Shown here: piece by piece, positions 1-10,986 of the stretch
Layout: every line of letters starts with the position of its first letter
Numbering within the stretch: the first letter of the stretch is position 1
Assembly: GCA_015501585.1 (NCBI GenBank)
Contig: JADNRY010000087.1
Span: 158,236 to 222,235, forward strand
Length of the DNA: 64,000 nt
DNA from: Rhodocollybia butyracea
Taxonomy: Eukaryota; Basidiomycota; Agaricomycetes; Agaricales; Omphalotaceae
Direction of reading: 5' to 3'
Made by a program: the position numbers and the translations under genes
The notes under the pieces: generated by a model
Told to the model about the DNA's origin: nothing
What the model saw: the letters and a program-made list of their open reading frames with translations, nothing else
Databases searched by the model: none

Positions 1-1683
1 GCTCTGGCTTGGTGTCCTCTAGACTCTGTATCTCCTCAGCCAAAAGCGTCTCGGTCATAACTACATCTCTTGTCGTGACGGATTGGTATTCCTCCCCCGT
101 CAACTTTTCTTCTTCCGCCGTCTTCACTCTTTTCCCTCCAATGGGTAGCTTTTCCATGGACAGGTCTTCATCTCCTTCCTCCACTCCATCACGTTTACGC
201 TTTTCGCCATGTGATGAGGATGAAGATTCATACCCACCGCTTCCTGACGCGGGTCCAGTGTTTGCACCATTCACAAACGTAGTATTACTTCCTCGATGCC
301 CAGACGCAATCTGCTTGAGCCGCTTCTCCTCACGTTTGATCTCGGATTGTTTGAGCTTGTGAGAGACTTCCTCTATAGTAGGCAGGGAAGATATTTGCTG
401 AATATCATATGGCCTTAGTAAGGTTTCGTACATTGTGATATCTAGACAAATGGGGAGAGATCCTGTGGTTAGTATTGAGGATCTAACGGGCACTAAGACT
501 GTCAAAGGCACAGAAAGAATAAGTAAGAAAGACGTCGGCCCCCGGCAGGTCACCGAAGCGGCAAGCCGATCTTCCCCGACTTATGTTGGTGATAAGCACC
601 AGATCTGTCTGGATCTGTCCCGCTGAAATAGAAACAGGCACAGCATCTGGGTGGCAACAAAAATGAGCAGGTTTCGCAAATGGGACTAACCTGTAAAACC
701 CGCATCATTCAATGCGCTCACTGTTCGAAGTACTTGCTCCATGCAAGGACTGAAACAACATATTCTGGTGATCCGATCTTTCTGTATGGGTTTAGAAATG
801 CAACGACTTTGAAAATTGCAAGAACACTTACACGTAAAGCTTTTTTAGCATGCTCTACAGCGTCCCATGGGGCAGGCAGATCGAGAAAAACTAGGATGGA
901 TTAATGAATTAGTGTCATTTTAGCGAAGGTGCGCTTGCCTGCATCGGCGGAGTCCGCCACAGTGAACCCATCTTTGCAAACATTGCGGTGTGTCAGGGTA
1001 ACGCGATCAGATAGACCGTGCCGTAGGAACTCCTGCCTGGTAAAAATGGAGTCAAATTCGCTAGAGCGACAACCAGTGTTTGTAAACAAGAACCTTGCTT
1101 TGTTAGCTCTAGTTTCATGAAACTCGTAGGACCAAAGATGCCCAGAAGTCCCGATAGTACGCATCACAGAGTGGGAGAACGACCCAGATCCAGTTCCTGT
1201 GAGGACGGTCAACATTTCGATAATTGCGACAGAGCGGGAACATAAATGATCAAGGTTGGCCGGCAGAAGAAGGGAAATGTATGAAAGGATGGTCAAGACT
1301 TGCCTGCTTCCACAACCTGGCTTCCCTTTCTGATATTGAGATACGACGTGATGAAGGCGATATCCGCGAGATAGAGAATTTGTGTGCGATGAGGGAGAGC
1401 CATCGTCCATAGCTCTGGAGTAGGGCGAAGGACATGAATGAAGCCTTTGCCCGTGCGAGAGCCAACTTTTGAACCATAGGGTGTACCAACGAGGTCAGCG
1501 TGCTTGTACGAGCCAAATTTGCTGTTGAATTCCTTTCCAGGTTCAATGGTCAAAGGCTGTAGTGCATCTCGGGTCTGAGATAATAGTCAATGCGATTCGA
1601 CGGAGAAAAATTCGGATAGAAAAACGTACTAGCCATAAAATGACAGTGTCGCCTGCTGCAATTTCGCGTGCAGTCGACCACAT
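1..1683 (-). CDS. TRM61: tRNA (adenine(58)-N1)-methyltransferase catalytic subunit TRM61 (3' end outside window)
   Basis: Catalytic subunit of the nuclear Trm6/Trm61 complex that methylates A58 in tRNA. Reading on the minus strand, the first exon starts MWSTAREIAAGDTVILW at 1683. It is followed by the family's PYGSKV and LRPTPELWT segments, the SAM motif VVEAGTGSGSF, FEFHETRA-like SYEFHETRA, the catalytic DLPAPW motif, FSPCMEQV, and MYETLLRP near the end. Six exons can be joined in frame. Two of the introns have GC donors (1303-1197 and 938-891), and one intron is long (about 250 nt, 691-442). The last exon visible is a lysine- and glutamate-rich tail with KRKR that runs off the window start, so the stop codon is not seen. 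The upstream neighbour is divergent. Family identity is firm; the exact exon ends are inferred. Confidence 0.9.
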
Positions 1684-2120
1684 GTAAAATGTTACTCGGA
1701 AGATTTGGCAGGATCTCTTTGTAGATTTTGTTTCGCAAGAGATCTGATGATCAGGATTCAGTTGTGTTTATGACAATTATTATGCGGCGAGTTGACGGTA
1801 CAACGCGAGAGACAGGCGAGAGATTACTTATGGAATCGAAGAACAGAAATTTAAAGTAGGAGGTCAAGCCGGTCAACCGGTGAAATTAATAGCTACTTAT
1901 GTACAACCATTTTCTGTAATTCAACTATTATTTTCCATCAGGTAAAAATCTGGACCTCTAGTTTTATTCCCAGAATTTAACTCTTGAGGCTGTGGCAGAT
2001 CTAGACATTTGAACAAACGGGGGTTCAACTTAAATAAAGAAGTAGCCCGTCAGATCTCTGAATATCTTTTTAGGACCCTCTAGCGCCACCACCTCTCTAC
2101 CTTCTCTTTCCCTGACTTCC
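1684..2120. promoter_or_regulatory. divergent intergenic region TRM61 / PAS gene
   Basis: This 437-bp gap lies between two divergently transcribed genes and must hold both promoters. It is AT-rich. A CT-rich stretch (about 2080-2118) directly precedes the PAS gene start, as is common in fungal 5' leaders. No recognisable gene was found. Confidence 0.4.
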
Positions 2121-3761
2121 ATGGCGGACAAGGTGGACAACGGTATTCCTTGCCTTTCCTTCAGTAAGTTCTTAAATGATTTTCTAGCTGCTTACTGACT
2201 ATTTTTGCAAGTTGGGATCGTTGATTTTAGCCAAGAAGTAGCTCGAATGTTTGTTCTTTTGACTACATCTAAAAGTAACTTTTAATTTTCAGGCGAAATG
2301 GCTCTATATCACCGGGTCTGTTTCTGACCTCCTTGGTGCGTCGCGATCTGGTTTCGTCATTGCTCGTTACCTACTTCTTGACCTTCAGGCTATGAGCCTC
2401 ATGAACTAGAAGGGCGTCCATCTCTAGAACTCGTCCATCCTGATGAGATGGCACGCGTCCGCAAGCTGCACTAGTACGCTTCTCGCTGTTGACCGCATTC
2501 TCCTCATTGATTTGATGGCAGTGACACGATACGACAGGATAAAGCCGCTTGTCTCGTGTACCTCCGAATGAAGCATAAAAACCCACACAAGGGCTACATC
2601 CTATGCGGAATTGTTCGTCTTCCTTCATACTCTTTCTACATCTATATCGACCTGACTCGTATTGCAGTCCCGGTTTGTTCATTTCAACTCTTGTGTCTAA
2701 CAGAAATTTCAATCTGGCGTTGTAACTTGGTAGGACAATTGTGCACAACGTGACGGTCGGCAGTGTCAGTTTCGCCAATTCTAGGTAAGAATTATTTTCT
2801 CGTTCATGAAGTTCGTATTCTTAGTTGTTTGGATTTTTTTTTTTAGTGCAAAGACATTTCACAACAACTCTACTGCTCAAGAGATCACTGTATTGAGCCC
2901 CTCATTTCCGGAGTTGCAGTTTCGCGTGAGTGTATAATGTTCTTTCGGAAAATACTATGTGCTTATTTGCCTTTCAGCGTTGGCACGATCCAGCGCCAAT
3001 GCCTCCCACTCCAATCCCTTCCGCTCTCCGGTTGACTCCTAAATCTTGGAGAGATGGTGCCAGTCCCTCAAGTTCCCCAGAGCCTGAAGAAGAAGAAGGG
3101 CTTTCGTACGATCCTCTACCCTCCCAATCGTTTCGTACGGCCTTGATCCTGGATCGGTTTTCGACACACTGTACTATCATGTACAAGTCGAACGATCTTT
3201 TGATCACCAGCAACGATAGTAATGCTGACCCACGCAGTTTCTTCGATTTTGTGGCGAAGAAGGATGAAGCCAGAGTTCGCACTTGGATTGAAACTGTCAA
3301 AACCTGGGGTGTAAATGAACGTGGCCAACCTAGCGATGGTGGATTCGGGTTCGCAGGGTTCACGTTGTTGGCGGAGGGTCGGGACCACTTGTATGTTTTT
3401 TATTATCTATATTTCTTTGGTTTTCTGTTATTGATAGTCTGGTATTTACAGAAACACGCGACACCGAGCGTCATTAGGAGAGGGTCGGGAGCACCTGTAT
3501 GTTTTTTACACTTCAGGTTCCTTTATTTCATGTTATTGACTGCTTTGTATGTGAAGGACTGCGCGACAGCGACATAGCTCTAACTTGCCAGTCCGGCCAA
3601 AGAACCACAAGTCCAATATTCGGGGCCCGTCGTCGGCGTCGCGCGCGATAAAAACCCCTACGATAATTGAACCAGAAGTTGAAGGCGAGTCCTTGGTTGT
3701 GGATGCCATCTTCTCTGCCCATTCGGATGGTATTCTCGTTATACTTCGGAGGTCCGCTTGA
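2121..3761 (+). CDS. PAS-domain protein (Agaricomycete type)
   Basis: PAS-fold sensory protein of a kind widespread in mushrooms; its ligand and partner are not known from sequence. The start is ATG at 2121 (MADKVDNGIPCLSF). Exons join to give FIGIVDFSQE, AKWLYITGSVSDLLGYEPHE (with the PAS core GYEPHELEG) and LVHPDEMARVRKLHYDT. A Pro/Ser-rich linker follows. A second PAS-like block contains TIMYKSNDLL and FFDFVAKKDEARVRTWI, and the C-terminus is VDAIFSAHSDGILVILRRSA. There are at least eight introns; the one around 2606-2732 is not fully resolved. Near the end, a 106-bp tandem duplication carries a complete intron and keeps the frame (see findings). No zinc finger is visible, so this is not a complete White-Collar-2-type factor. 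Confidence 0.75.
3374..3585 (+). repeat. 106-bp tandem duplication containing an intron
   Basis: Two adjacent copies (3374-3479 and 3480-3585) share GAGGGTCGGGA, the donor GTATGTTTTTTA, similar intron interiors and a related downstream exon (CGCGACA followed by CGA). Introns are 3391-3451 and 3497-3556. The 45-nt exon between them keeps the frame, giving EGRDHLNTRHR in copy 1 and EGREHLTARQR in copy 2. Confidence 0.75.
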
Positions 3762-4967
3762 AAACTTCCTGATATGCGTTTAATGTCGAGGAATGGGGCA
3801 CCTTGTTTATTTCAAGTCTACTACGTGGTTCTTTTTCGTACTATCATGTAGTGCGTGCCCCTTCTCCCTCATGACCACAATCTCTTGTGTAAACTTTAAT
3901 TGTATCTTTACTGAACTCACTCTCATGATTATGGACAACCAAGCCGGGGCCGTTTCTTGCGATTACATTGATTTCCGCGGAGGATGGATTTTTCATATTT
4001 GTACTTCATATGTATCTATTGGGCTTTGTATGTAACCTTTCTACAACATCCTTCTGCTCACCTCGGCTCCCCAACTCAAGCCCATGTATTCTGATCTGCC
4101 AATGTATGTTACCACGTTTGAACATTTGTACCCATGCCAATGATTGGTTTGTCGTCGGCTTATACCGTGGGCGATCCCCAGGTGTCTGTCGCCATGAAAT
4201 AGGCTTTGTACCAAAAACCCCGAAACTAGCTGTGCAGGTTCATTTCGATCCCATCGCGATAAGGTCCATGATGTTAGGCCAGGACGGTGCACGCGCTGAC
4301 TATCGATGCCGGGATATTCTCCTAATATTTCGGACACCCATATATAGTATGTGTGGAATCGAAACCGGGAACTGATTGTAGGGACGACCGTGACAAGTAC
4401 AGTATAGCGCATAAATGCATTCCATGTACTTGGGGCAGTTTACACGTACGGACTGTTCCGTTGTTGCGTACAAGTGCTGACAGATAATGCATATTGCCAA
4501 AGTGCATATTGCCAAAGTGGTGCCTTGAATGCCGTGTTCAGATATGGCGCGGTGAAGTGAAAGTGTGAAGCCAATGGTAAGCTCATATTTTTTGGAGCCT
4601 GTTCCTGTCTACTGTCGTACCCAGGCGAAGCAATCTCCTGAAAAGGATGAGGGGTTCACACTTGTACTGCTGAGGTAAAGTGACATTACTTGATTTCGCC
4701 CCCGCGAGGACCCAGAACTAAAATGCAGAGTACATTTTCGATTTGTACAGTGTAGCTAATCTTCTCCGAGTTAGTCGAATATCTGTTTTAAGCTTTGCGA
4801 AGTGAGGCGTAAAGTCGAAATAATCGGATCCGACGGGAGAGCATGTATCCTATTTCATGATCATGAATTCTCCATCTTGAATTGTCAAGGCTCAGTCGCC
4901 TTCTGAACAAGTAACGCGTACGTTTAATGTCGGTAACTACATACAAAGTAGGCATGCTTGAAGTTCA
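3762..4967. other. intergenic, no gene recognised
   Basis: About 1.2 kb of sequence between the convergent 3' ends of the PAS gene and the alpha-galactosidase gene. Open frames here are short and resemble nothing known. The only local structure noticed is a perfect 15-bp tandem repeat (GCATATTGCCAAAGT, twice) at 4489-4518. Confidence 0.5.
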
Positions 4968-7285
4968 CTAGGCCGATACGCCGATGCGATACCAGTCGGG
5001 TGTAAAACCAGAAGGATTAGAAATCAAAATGGTGTTTGTCGTGCCTGGCTTGAAGCCGGATAAGCTAACCAGATATCCACTGAACAAAATATCCCAGCTC
5101 TACAAAATCGTATCATTTAACAGACGTTCGGAAGTTGACCAAGTGATTTTTTGGTACTTACCTGACCAGAGAGGGGCATCTGGACCTCAACCGCCGGTCC
5201 ATTGTTGACACTCATTAACGCTACCCGGCAATTCGAGCAGTCGGTGTTGGACTCGGTGACATCCGCGTTAATGTAGTCTAATGACAGTAGCAGGGTACCA
5301 CCAGAATCACCTCCATTGACGTCAGTGAACTCAAGTGTACCGCCGTCCCCAACAAAGCCGACGACGGTGATTGTGTCGTTTACGATCCGTGTGGAAGCGC
5401 CTCCTGCAAGGATATTTCCTTCGCCTGCAGCATCGTAAAACGTGAAAGTCGGCTCGGGTGCTGTAACAAGGTTGCTGAGTCGGAGCACAAGAGATCCGTG
5501 AGCTTCGAAAGCTGAAGTATATCTAAATTATCCATGTCAGATGCAGGGACATAGTTGCACTTTTACACAGAGGATTACGAGTTGGTAAGCGTGCCCAGTT
5601 TCGCTCCAGTAATGACATTCGTGGCCGTGGCTGAAGTTAACCCAACGTCCGATAGATCAAAGGTGATAGAACGTGCAACATCGTCCATCTCAATCACGAC
5701 TGCAAGAGAGCGTTAGACCATTGGGCGATACTAAGAAATATAAAGCCTACCAGCCACCATTGATCCATCAGCCAAAGGCCCTGCCCAGACATCATGGTCG
5801 TTCGTGTAGCGGCGTTTGAAAGCTATAGACCGTCCCAGTGGATCTTGCTGTCGTAGCGATAGTTAGTAATTAGTAGACGGACCACTCCAGGGAGGTCCCT
5901 CACATTCAACGCAATGACCCCCTTATTTGTTAAAATCGCCAGAGCCTCCTCAGAAATCGTTGTCAAATCTGTAGAAATGAGCAACGGGGACTTGGCTGCC
6001 GCCCAAAATGCGAAATGGGTTTGCTGTTCCGCCATGGTCAAACCGTCGTTTCCTACTTCCAGGAGATCCAGGTCGTTCCATCCACCAGGGCCAGCAAAAC
6101 CGGTTATTGGTACTAGTTGGTTGATGATTCGGAACAGGTTTGCCCACGATGGAGGAGGACCAATGTCATTTCTGCAGGGTGTAATGAGAATGTATGAATT
6201 TTGAATACTCCTAGTGCGTACGCAATTCTCCAAGAGTTTGCAATTGCTGAAGCGGGCCACCTGGCAGGATCCTAACAGGACAGAAGAATGAGAATGGAAG
6301 TGGCTCCGAGTCTAATGTACAAGCTACCCGAACTAACCTGAACACCCCACTCGCATGCCGAAAAAAGAATTGGTCGTCCAGTTGCAGCTAGAGCGTTACT
6401 CATAGCGATATAATGAGGCTATCCATAGCGACAATTCAAATCTTTTTTTTTGAAAGAACCTTGACCACTTACTTCGATCTGAAACTCGAGTTGTTAGAAA
6501 ATAATGAATTGGCTTCTAAGTTGCTCACCTCAATTGGTGGATTGAAATCCACAAAATCGGTGCTGCTCACCGAAAAACAGTTGTCGTACTTGAGATAATC
6601 CCCTCCCCAGCTAGCAAATGTCGCTGCATCCTCAATCTCGAACCCCAAACTAAAACAGTGAGCGTTGAAAGGAGATAGTTGATTTTCGGCAGTACCTTCC
6701 AAGGAACCCACCGGTCCCACCGACAGAGTCGCACGCAAAGAATCCTCTAAGTATAAAACAGTATAACTATGATGGTGCAGATAGACACCACCAACCATTT
6801 CGCCTTGGGAATGGAAGGATAAGAAAAACCTACCCGTCGGAGTAAAACCCAAATTTCAGGCCTAGGCTATGGACGAACTCCACCAGAGCCGGAATGCCAT
6901 CTGGAATAGCTTCTGTATTCCACGTAAATCCACCGGAGGAATTTCTCGCAGTTCCTTGCCATCCACAGTCACTATGATAGATTAGGTTTACTCTGCTAGA
7001 GTAGGAGTAAATGAAAACACTTGCAGATTCACATAGTCATAACCGAGAGCTTTGAGCCCCAGACTAACGACGGCATTGGCGTTCGATTCGTACTGCGACT
7101 GTCCAGTGGTACAACTAAGAGATATTGGAATGTTACTACTCGAAAGCTAGATGATCTCACCTAAAGGCGTTGTAGGGATTCCAACCCATTTGAGGGGTGA
7201 CAGCGAGCCCATTATTCAAACCCAAGCTGCTTTGGACGAACGTGAAGAAAACAAGAGAAACCCCTGCCCACGGACTTTTCCTCAT
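4968..7285 (-). CDS. GH27 alpha-galactosidase with C-terminal CBM35-like domain
   Basis: Secreted enzyme expected to release terminal alpha-1,6-galactose from galactomannans and raffinose-family sugars. The minus-strand start at 7285 gives a signal peptide ([20 protein letters not shown]) followed by [19 protein letters not shown], the usual mature start of GH27. Further motifs are LDCGWQGT, the nucleophile motif LKYDNC, CRNDIG (proposed acid/base Asp) and [15 protein letters not shown]. After the barrel and the beta-sandwich domain there is a separate domain ending [13 protein letters not shown] ... DWYRIGVSA with a CxNC pair (TDCSNCR). This matches the CBM35-like tail of fungal AglD-type enzymes. 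The gene has about ten short introns and reads through to TAG at 4968 without a break. Family and domain order are well supported; the substrate is inferred. Confidence 0.92.
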
Positions 7286-7828
7286 AATAGATCTTGCTGT
7301 ATGACGCAAAAATAACAGCGTCGAGACGAGCTCTTATTTATACTCCCTTCTCGGACGGGCCGTCGAATCATCATACTTGACGGTCACCGTGGTCGGTCGA
7401 CCCTCTGACTTGGTCTGCCAGGTCATATGAGCATTTGAGGCTTACACGATAACAAAGAATCGACCAACCCGCTTGCTAAAATAGATTTTTACTGGACTAT
7501 GTACCTGGCCTCGAGTTCGGGGATCTCGGATGAGAGCTGAGCGCTGAGGTGCTGAGGCTTGAGGCTTGACTGGAAGGCGCACGAACAGTATTTCTCAGGA
7601 TTTCTGATAATGTGACGATTATTTTCCGTTGATTTAGCGGAGAATACTCACGGAAACAAAGAAACTCGAGGATTCATTCGAGGCTACATTTGGCACGCTC
7701 AACCTTCAAGCTTCAAGTCGATCGACGTTGACGGTGACGGTGACGGCGTGACGGAGTGAATGTAAACGCCAGTCACGTTTATTTGCTTTGGTTGTATCTG
7801 TCAGCCCATAGCCTCTACCACGGCGGAA
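7286..7828. promoter_or_regulatory. divergent promoter region, GH27 / FYR gene
   Basis: 543 bp between two divergent genes. A TATTTATA-like AT stretch lies about 50 bp upstream of the GH27 start on its strand (near 7333-7343). Imperfect GACGGTGAC-type repeats occur around 7730-7755. No gene was recognised. Confidence 0.4.
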
Positions 7829-9885
7829 ATGAGCTCAGAACATTCTTGTTCGTCTCAACGTTCTAACAATGAGTCGAGTTCTTCTTCCGAGGCTTTCGCT
7901 GCAATATCCAGAGTTAGAGGTTCGGAAGCCCACGTCTCTGCTTCCGATTGCCCAAAGCTTGAAGAGTTTCGTCTAGAAGATAAACGCGGCGCGACCAAGG
8001 AGCTAGAGGATTCGAGAATCCAGAAAAAGCCGAGAACAACCACGGATAATTGTAGGCCATCCCTTGAGAAATATGCAGATGAGAAAGTTACGGGTAAAGA
8101 TGGTGGTCATTTTCATCGAGTTTGATTTACTGACGCTTGCGAGATACAGCAGACAAAAATGCTCAGGACAAGTCGGAAGGAACAAGTGCATCTAACAGTG
8201 GTAAGCGTTTGTCCTGCGTCACCTTTAAGACGCGTTTTACGCGTTCTAATGCCATATTTTCAGAAAATACTCCGTTGTCGTTAGCCACGAATCCATACGC
8301 GATATATCTCACTAACCGGCCGGGATCGCTGCCTGCGCATCCATTTACAAACCCATATTATTTTCTTGCCCCGCATCCCATGCCGATGTATTATTCCTCT
8401 CAGATATCCTCATCTTCTCGCTCTTCGTCTTCGTCTGCCGCGAAGGGTCACTCTCAGCCTCAATCGTCTACCCCACCGGATAATTCTAATTCTAGAGAAC
8501 CCTCCTCCAAATCTAAACGCTTGATATCCACCACTGTCCAATCCAAAAGTCACAGCATCCCTGTGATTCCACGGGACAAGCAGGGCCAACCGATGCTTCC
8601 TCTCAACGTCGGTATCATGACGGTCCTCCGGCTCGGAACTGTTTGCCCTCGAGAACATTTCCATTCTGAGAGATATATCTATCCAATTGGCTACGAGGTC
8701 ACACGGCGGTATCTCTCTACGCTCTCTCCTCATTCAGATGCTGTCTATCGCTGCTCCATACTGGACGGCGGCGATGGACCGAAATTCCAGATCACCAGTG
8801 ACGCGTTAGATAAACCGATCATTGCCTCCACCGCGACGGGGGCTTGGAGCACTATTGTAAGACAGGCAAATAAAATCCGGGACAGGCAGCATAGTAATTC
8901 GGTTTCAGGCCCGGAATTTTTTGGATTGGGACAGAACACGATCAAGCATTTGATTCAGCAGTTGCCTGGGGCAGAGAGATTGGCTGTTAAAGGGACAGGC
9001 CCGTTGGGTGAGATTGAGAATGCATCAAGCGAGAAGGACAGAAGACCCAATGGTATCTACGTCTGGCAGAAATATATCGAGGGAGGCCCTCTAGGTGGAC
9101 GTCATGCGGCTGTTGTACCCGCATTACTTGATGATCACGGTGGACATGGGCTATATTACCCTCCGGGCAGTACAAGCAAACACAGGTCTAATATGTCTTC
9201 AACTGAATCAAATACGTCTGCCGAACCCATTTCATCTCCATCCTCTTCAGAATATACTGGTCCTGGCGCAATCCAAACTCTGAGCACTGGGCTATCACAT
9301 TATCCTCCACACATCCTTGCACAGATACCACAGCAAACTCGCTATCGTCAGATGTCCCATGTTCTGTCTCAACCCCCACCTCAGTCTCCGCCGGACATGC
9401 AGTTGTCACTGGTCTCGCAGCCGCGATCTTCTTCAACACGACAAGCTCCGCCTACGCTCGGGATGACTCCTTCAACTTCTACTCCAAATGTAACTCTGCC
9501 TTGTACTCTATCTCCCATCACTTCGGCTATCACAGCCTCAACAGATCCCGTACCCTCTATGTCGCAATTTGACTCGATACCTCTCTCCTTAGACAAACAA
9601 ACTCCATCAGCTTGTCTAATGCAAGAGGCACATGTGCAGGCGCGTAATCCGCATGTACAAGCCACCCTAGCGACCTTGTTGAATTCGATGGCAAATAAGA
9701 ATGGAAACACAGAAGGCTTGTCGATATTAGGAGTAGAAGACGCTTTCGATCCCGCTGCAGGGGGTGCACCTGGGCCTGAGACTGGATCCCCTCTGTACTT
9801 ACCGGTAAAACTAGAATCTCATCAAACAGGAGGTACGGACAGCGAAGGTCGAGGAGCAAGCATACAGGAAGCGGTTAATATGTAA
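7829..9885 (+). CDS. FYRN/FYRC-domain nuclear protein (TBRG1-like)
   Basis: Three exons. Exon 1 starts at 7829 (MSSEHSCSSQRS) and is Ser-rich and acidic with a basic KKPR patch. The small second exon is about 8156-8200, and exon 3 runs from about 8264 to the stop at 9885. FYRN is seen as LGTVCPREHFHSERYIYPIG plus YEVTRRYLS. FYRC is seen as PKFQITSDALDKPI through SGPEFFGLGQ and LIQQLPGA. FYRN/FYRC pairs occur in chromatin proteins (MLL family, JmjC enzymes) and in TBRG1. No SET, JmjC or PHD domain is visible, so the TBRG1-like class fits best. The remainder is low-complexity Ser/Pro/Gln sequence typical of transcription regulators. A chromatin or transcription role is inferred. Confidence 0.8.
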
Positions 9886-10986
9886 CCGGATAACGAATTC
9901 AATTAGACCATTCCCACCATCGGCAGAACGAGGTCGAACTCACCACTATCGAAGGTACTATTTCTCTTATTCCCAGGTAATACAAGCCGTTGAGGGTATC
10001 AACCCCTCTTCATCTTGCTAATGTTCTCAGGTTCTTTAATCATTTGCACCCTTGCTCTCGCATGTCTGACTTTTATCATTATCAATTGATATGTTTGTAC
10101 TTCGGAGATACCTGTATCTGTATCGTGCTGTCCACCATCTTCTCCTCACTCGATCCGGCTCCTTTTATTCACCGAACGATAATTCCAAATCACACTTTGC
10201 CTTTTCCTCCTCCCATCTCATTGGCTTTAATCTCGTATGATTATGAACCACCTTTGGCGATGGGGTGGAGTGGATTTCTAACTCGGATCGCTAGGGAAGG
10301 GATGAGGCTCATCTGCAGCTTTAAACCGCCGTAAGCTACCCAGTTTTATATCCATCCCAGGACGGTGACTTTCGATCCTTCGATTGTTTACCTACTGGAG
10401 ACGAATTACTACGGCGGATAACTTCCGCGGGGCTATAGTAAAATACTCGTTTCGTTTTCGAGCGAGTTGACCGTGTGGAGTGGTTCCAATTATGCACGGA
10501 ACGTCTCTGTGGGGACTCCTTCTAAGCGAGAATGAAATGCTAGATTGGAGTAGTATGTGAGGCGTACATTATAACTTTTGTAGGTGATTAGCTCGACGGG
10601 AGTCGTTTTCAGCTGATCCACACAAGCCCTGATTATCCTTTTGGGTGAAATCTTAGATCTTCACTGGCACAGGCACTCGTCACATCCGACTTCTTGAACT
10701 GAGATTAAATCTTTATTGCAGTCTTCTTTGCTTCTTTCCCGTGGATGCTACTATATTTGGAAATCAAAGCGTCTCTGATCATCCTTTTGAGGCCAAAGAA
10801 TCTTGGATCTTTTACTGGCACCGAACCCTTATCTCCTTTTCTCTTCCGCTGATCTTACAAGTTATTGAGATACTTCTACATATGTAGATGTTTGAATGTC
10901 GCCACGTTACCCTAATGAAAGAAGAGATTGGGATATTTTAAGTAAAATATTATACATTAGAATTCATCATATATCATAATACACAC
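9886..10986. other. intergenic, no gene recognised
   Basis: 1.1 kb between the convergent FYR gene and the sugar permease. It contains two diverged copies of a short motif (CCTTTTG ... CTTAGATCTTCACTGGCAC near 10637, and CCTTTTG ... CTTGGATCTTTTACTGGCAC near 10780). The 114-codon open frame at 9990-10334 has no recognisable similarity and is not called as a gene. Confidence 0.45.

Noticed and set aside
9..362. Plus-strand open frame of 117 codons
   Set aside because: It is the antisense shadow of the lysine/glutamate-rich C-terminal exon of TRM61.
3968..4412. Overlapping open frames of 120-135 codons on both strands
   Set aside because: No similarity, no plausible splice partners, and they overlap antisense to each other.
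10637..10830. Pair of diverged direct repeats
   Set aside because: Too short and imperfect to call a mobile element or regulatory array; noted only in the intergenic entry.
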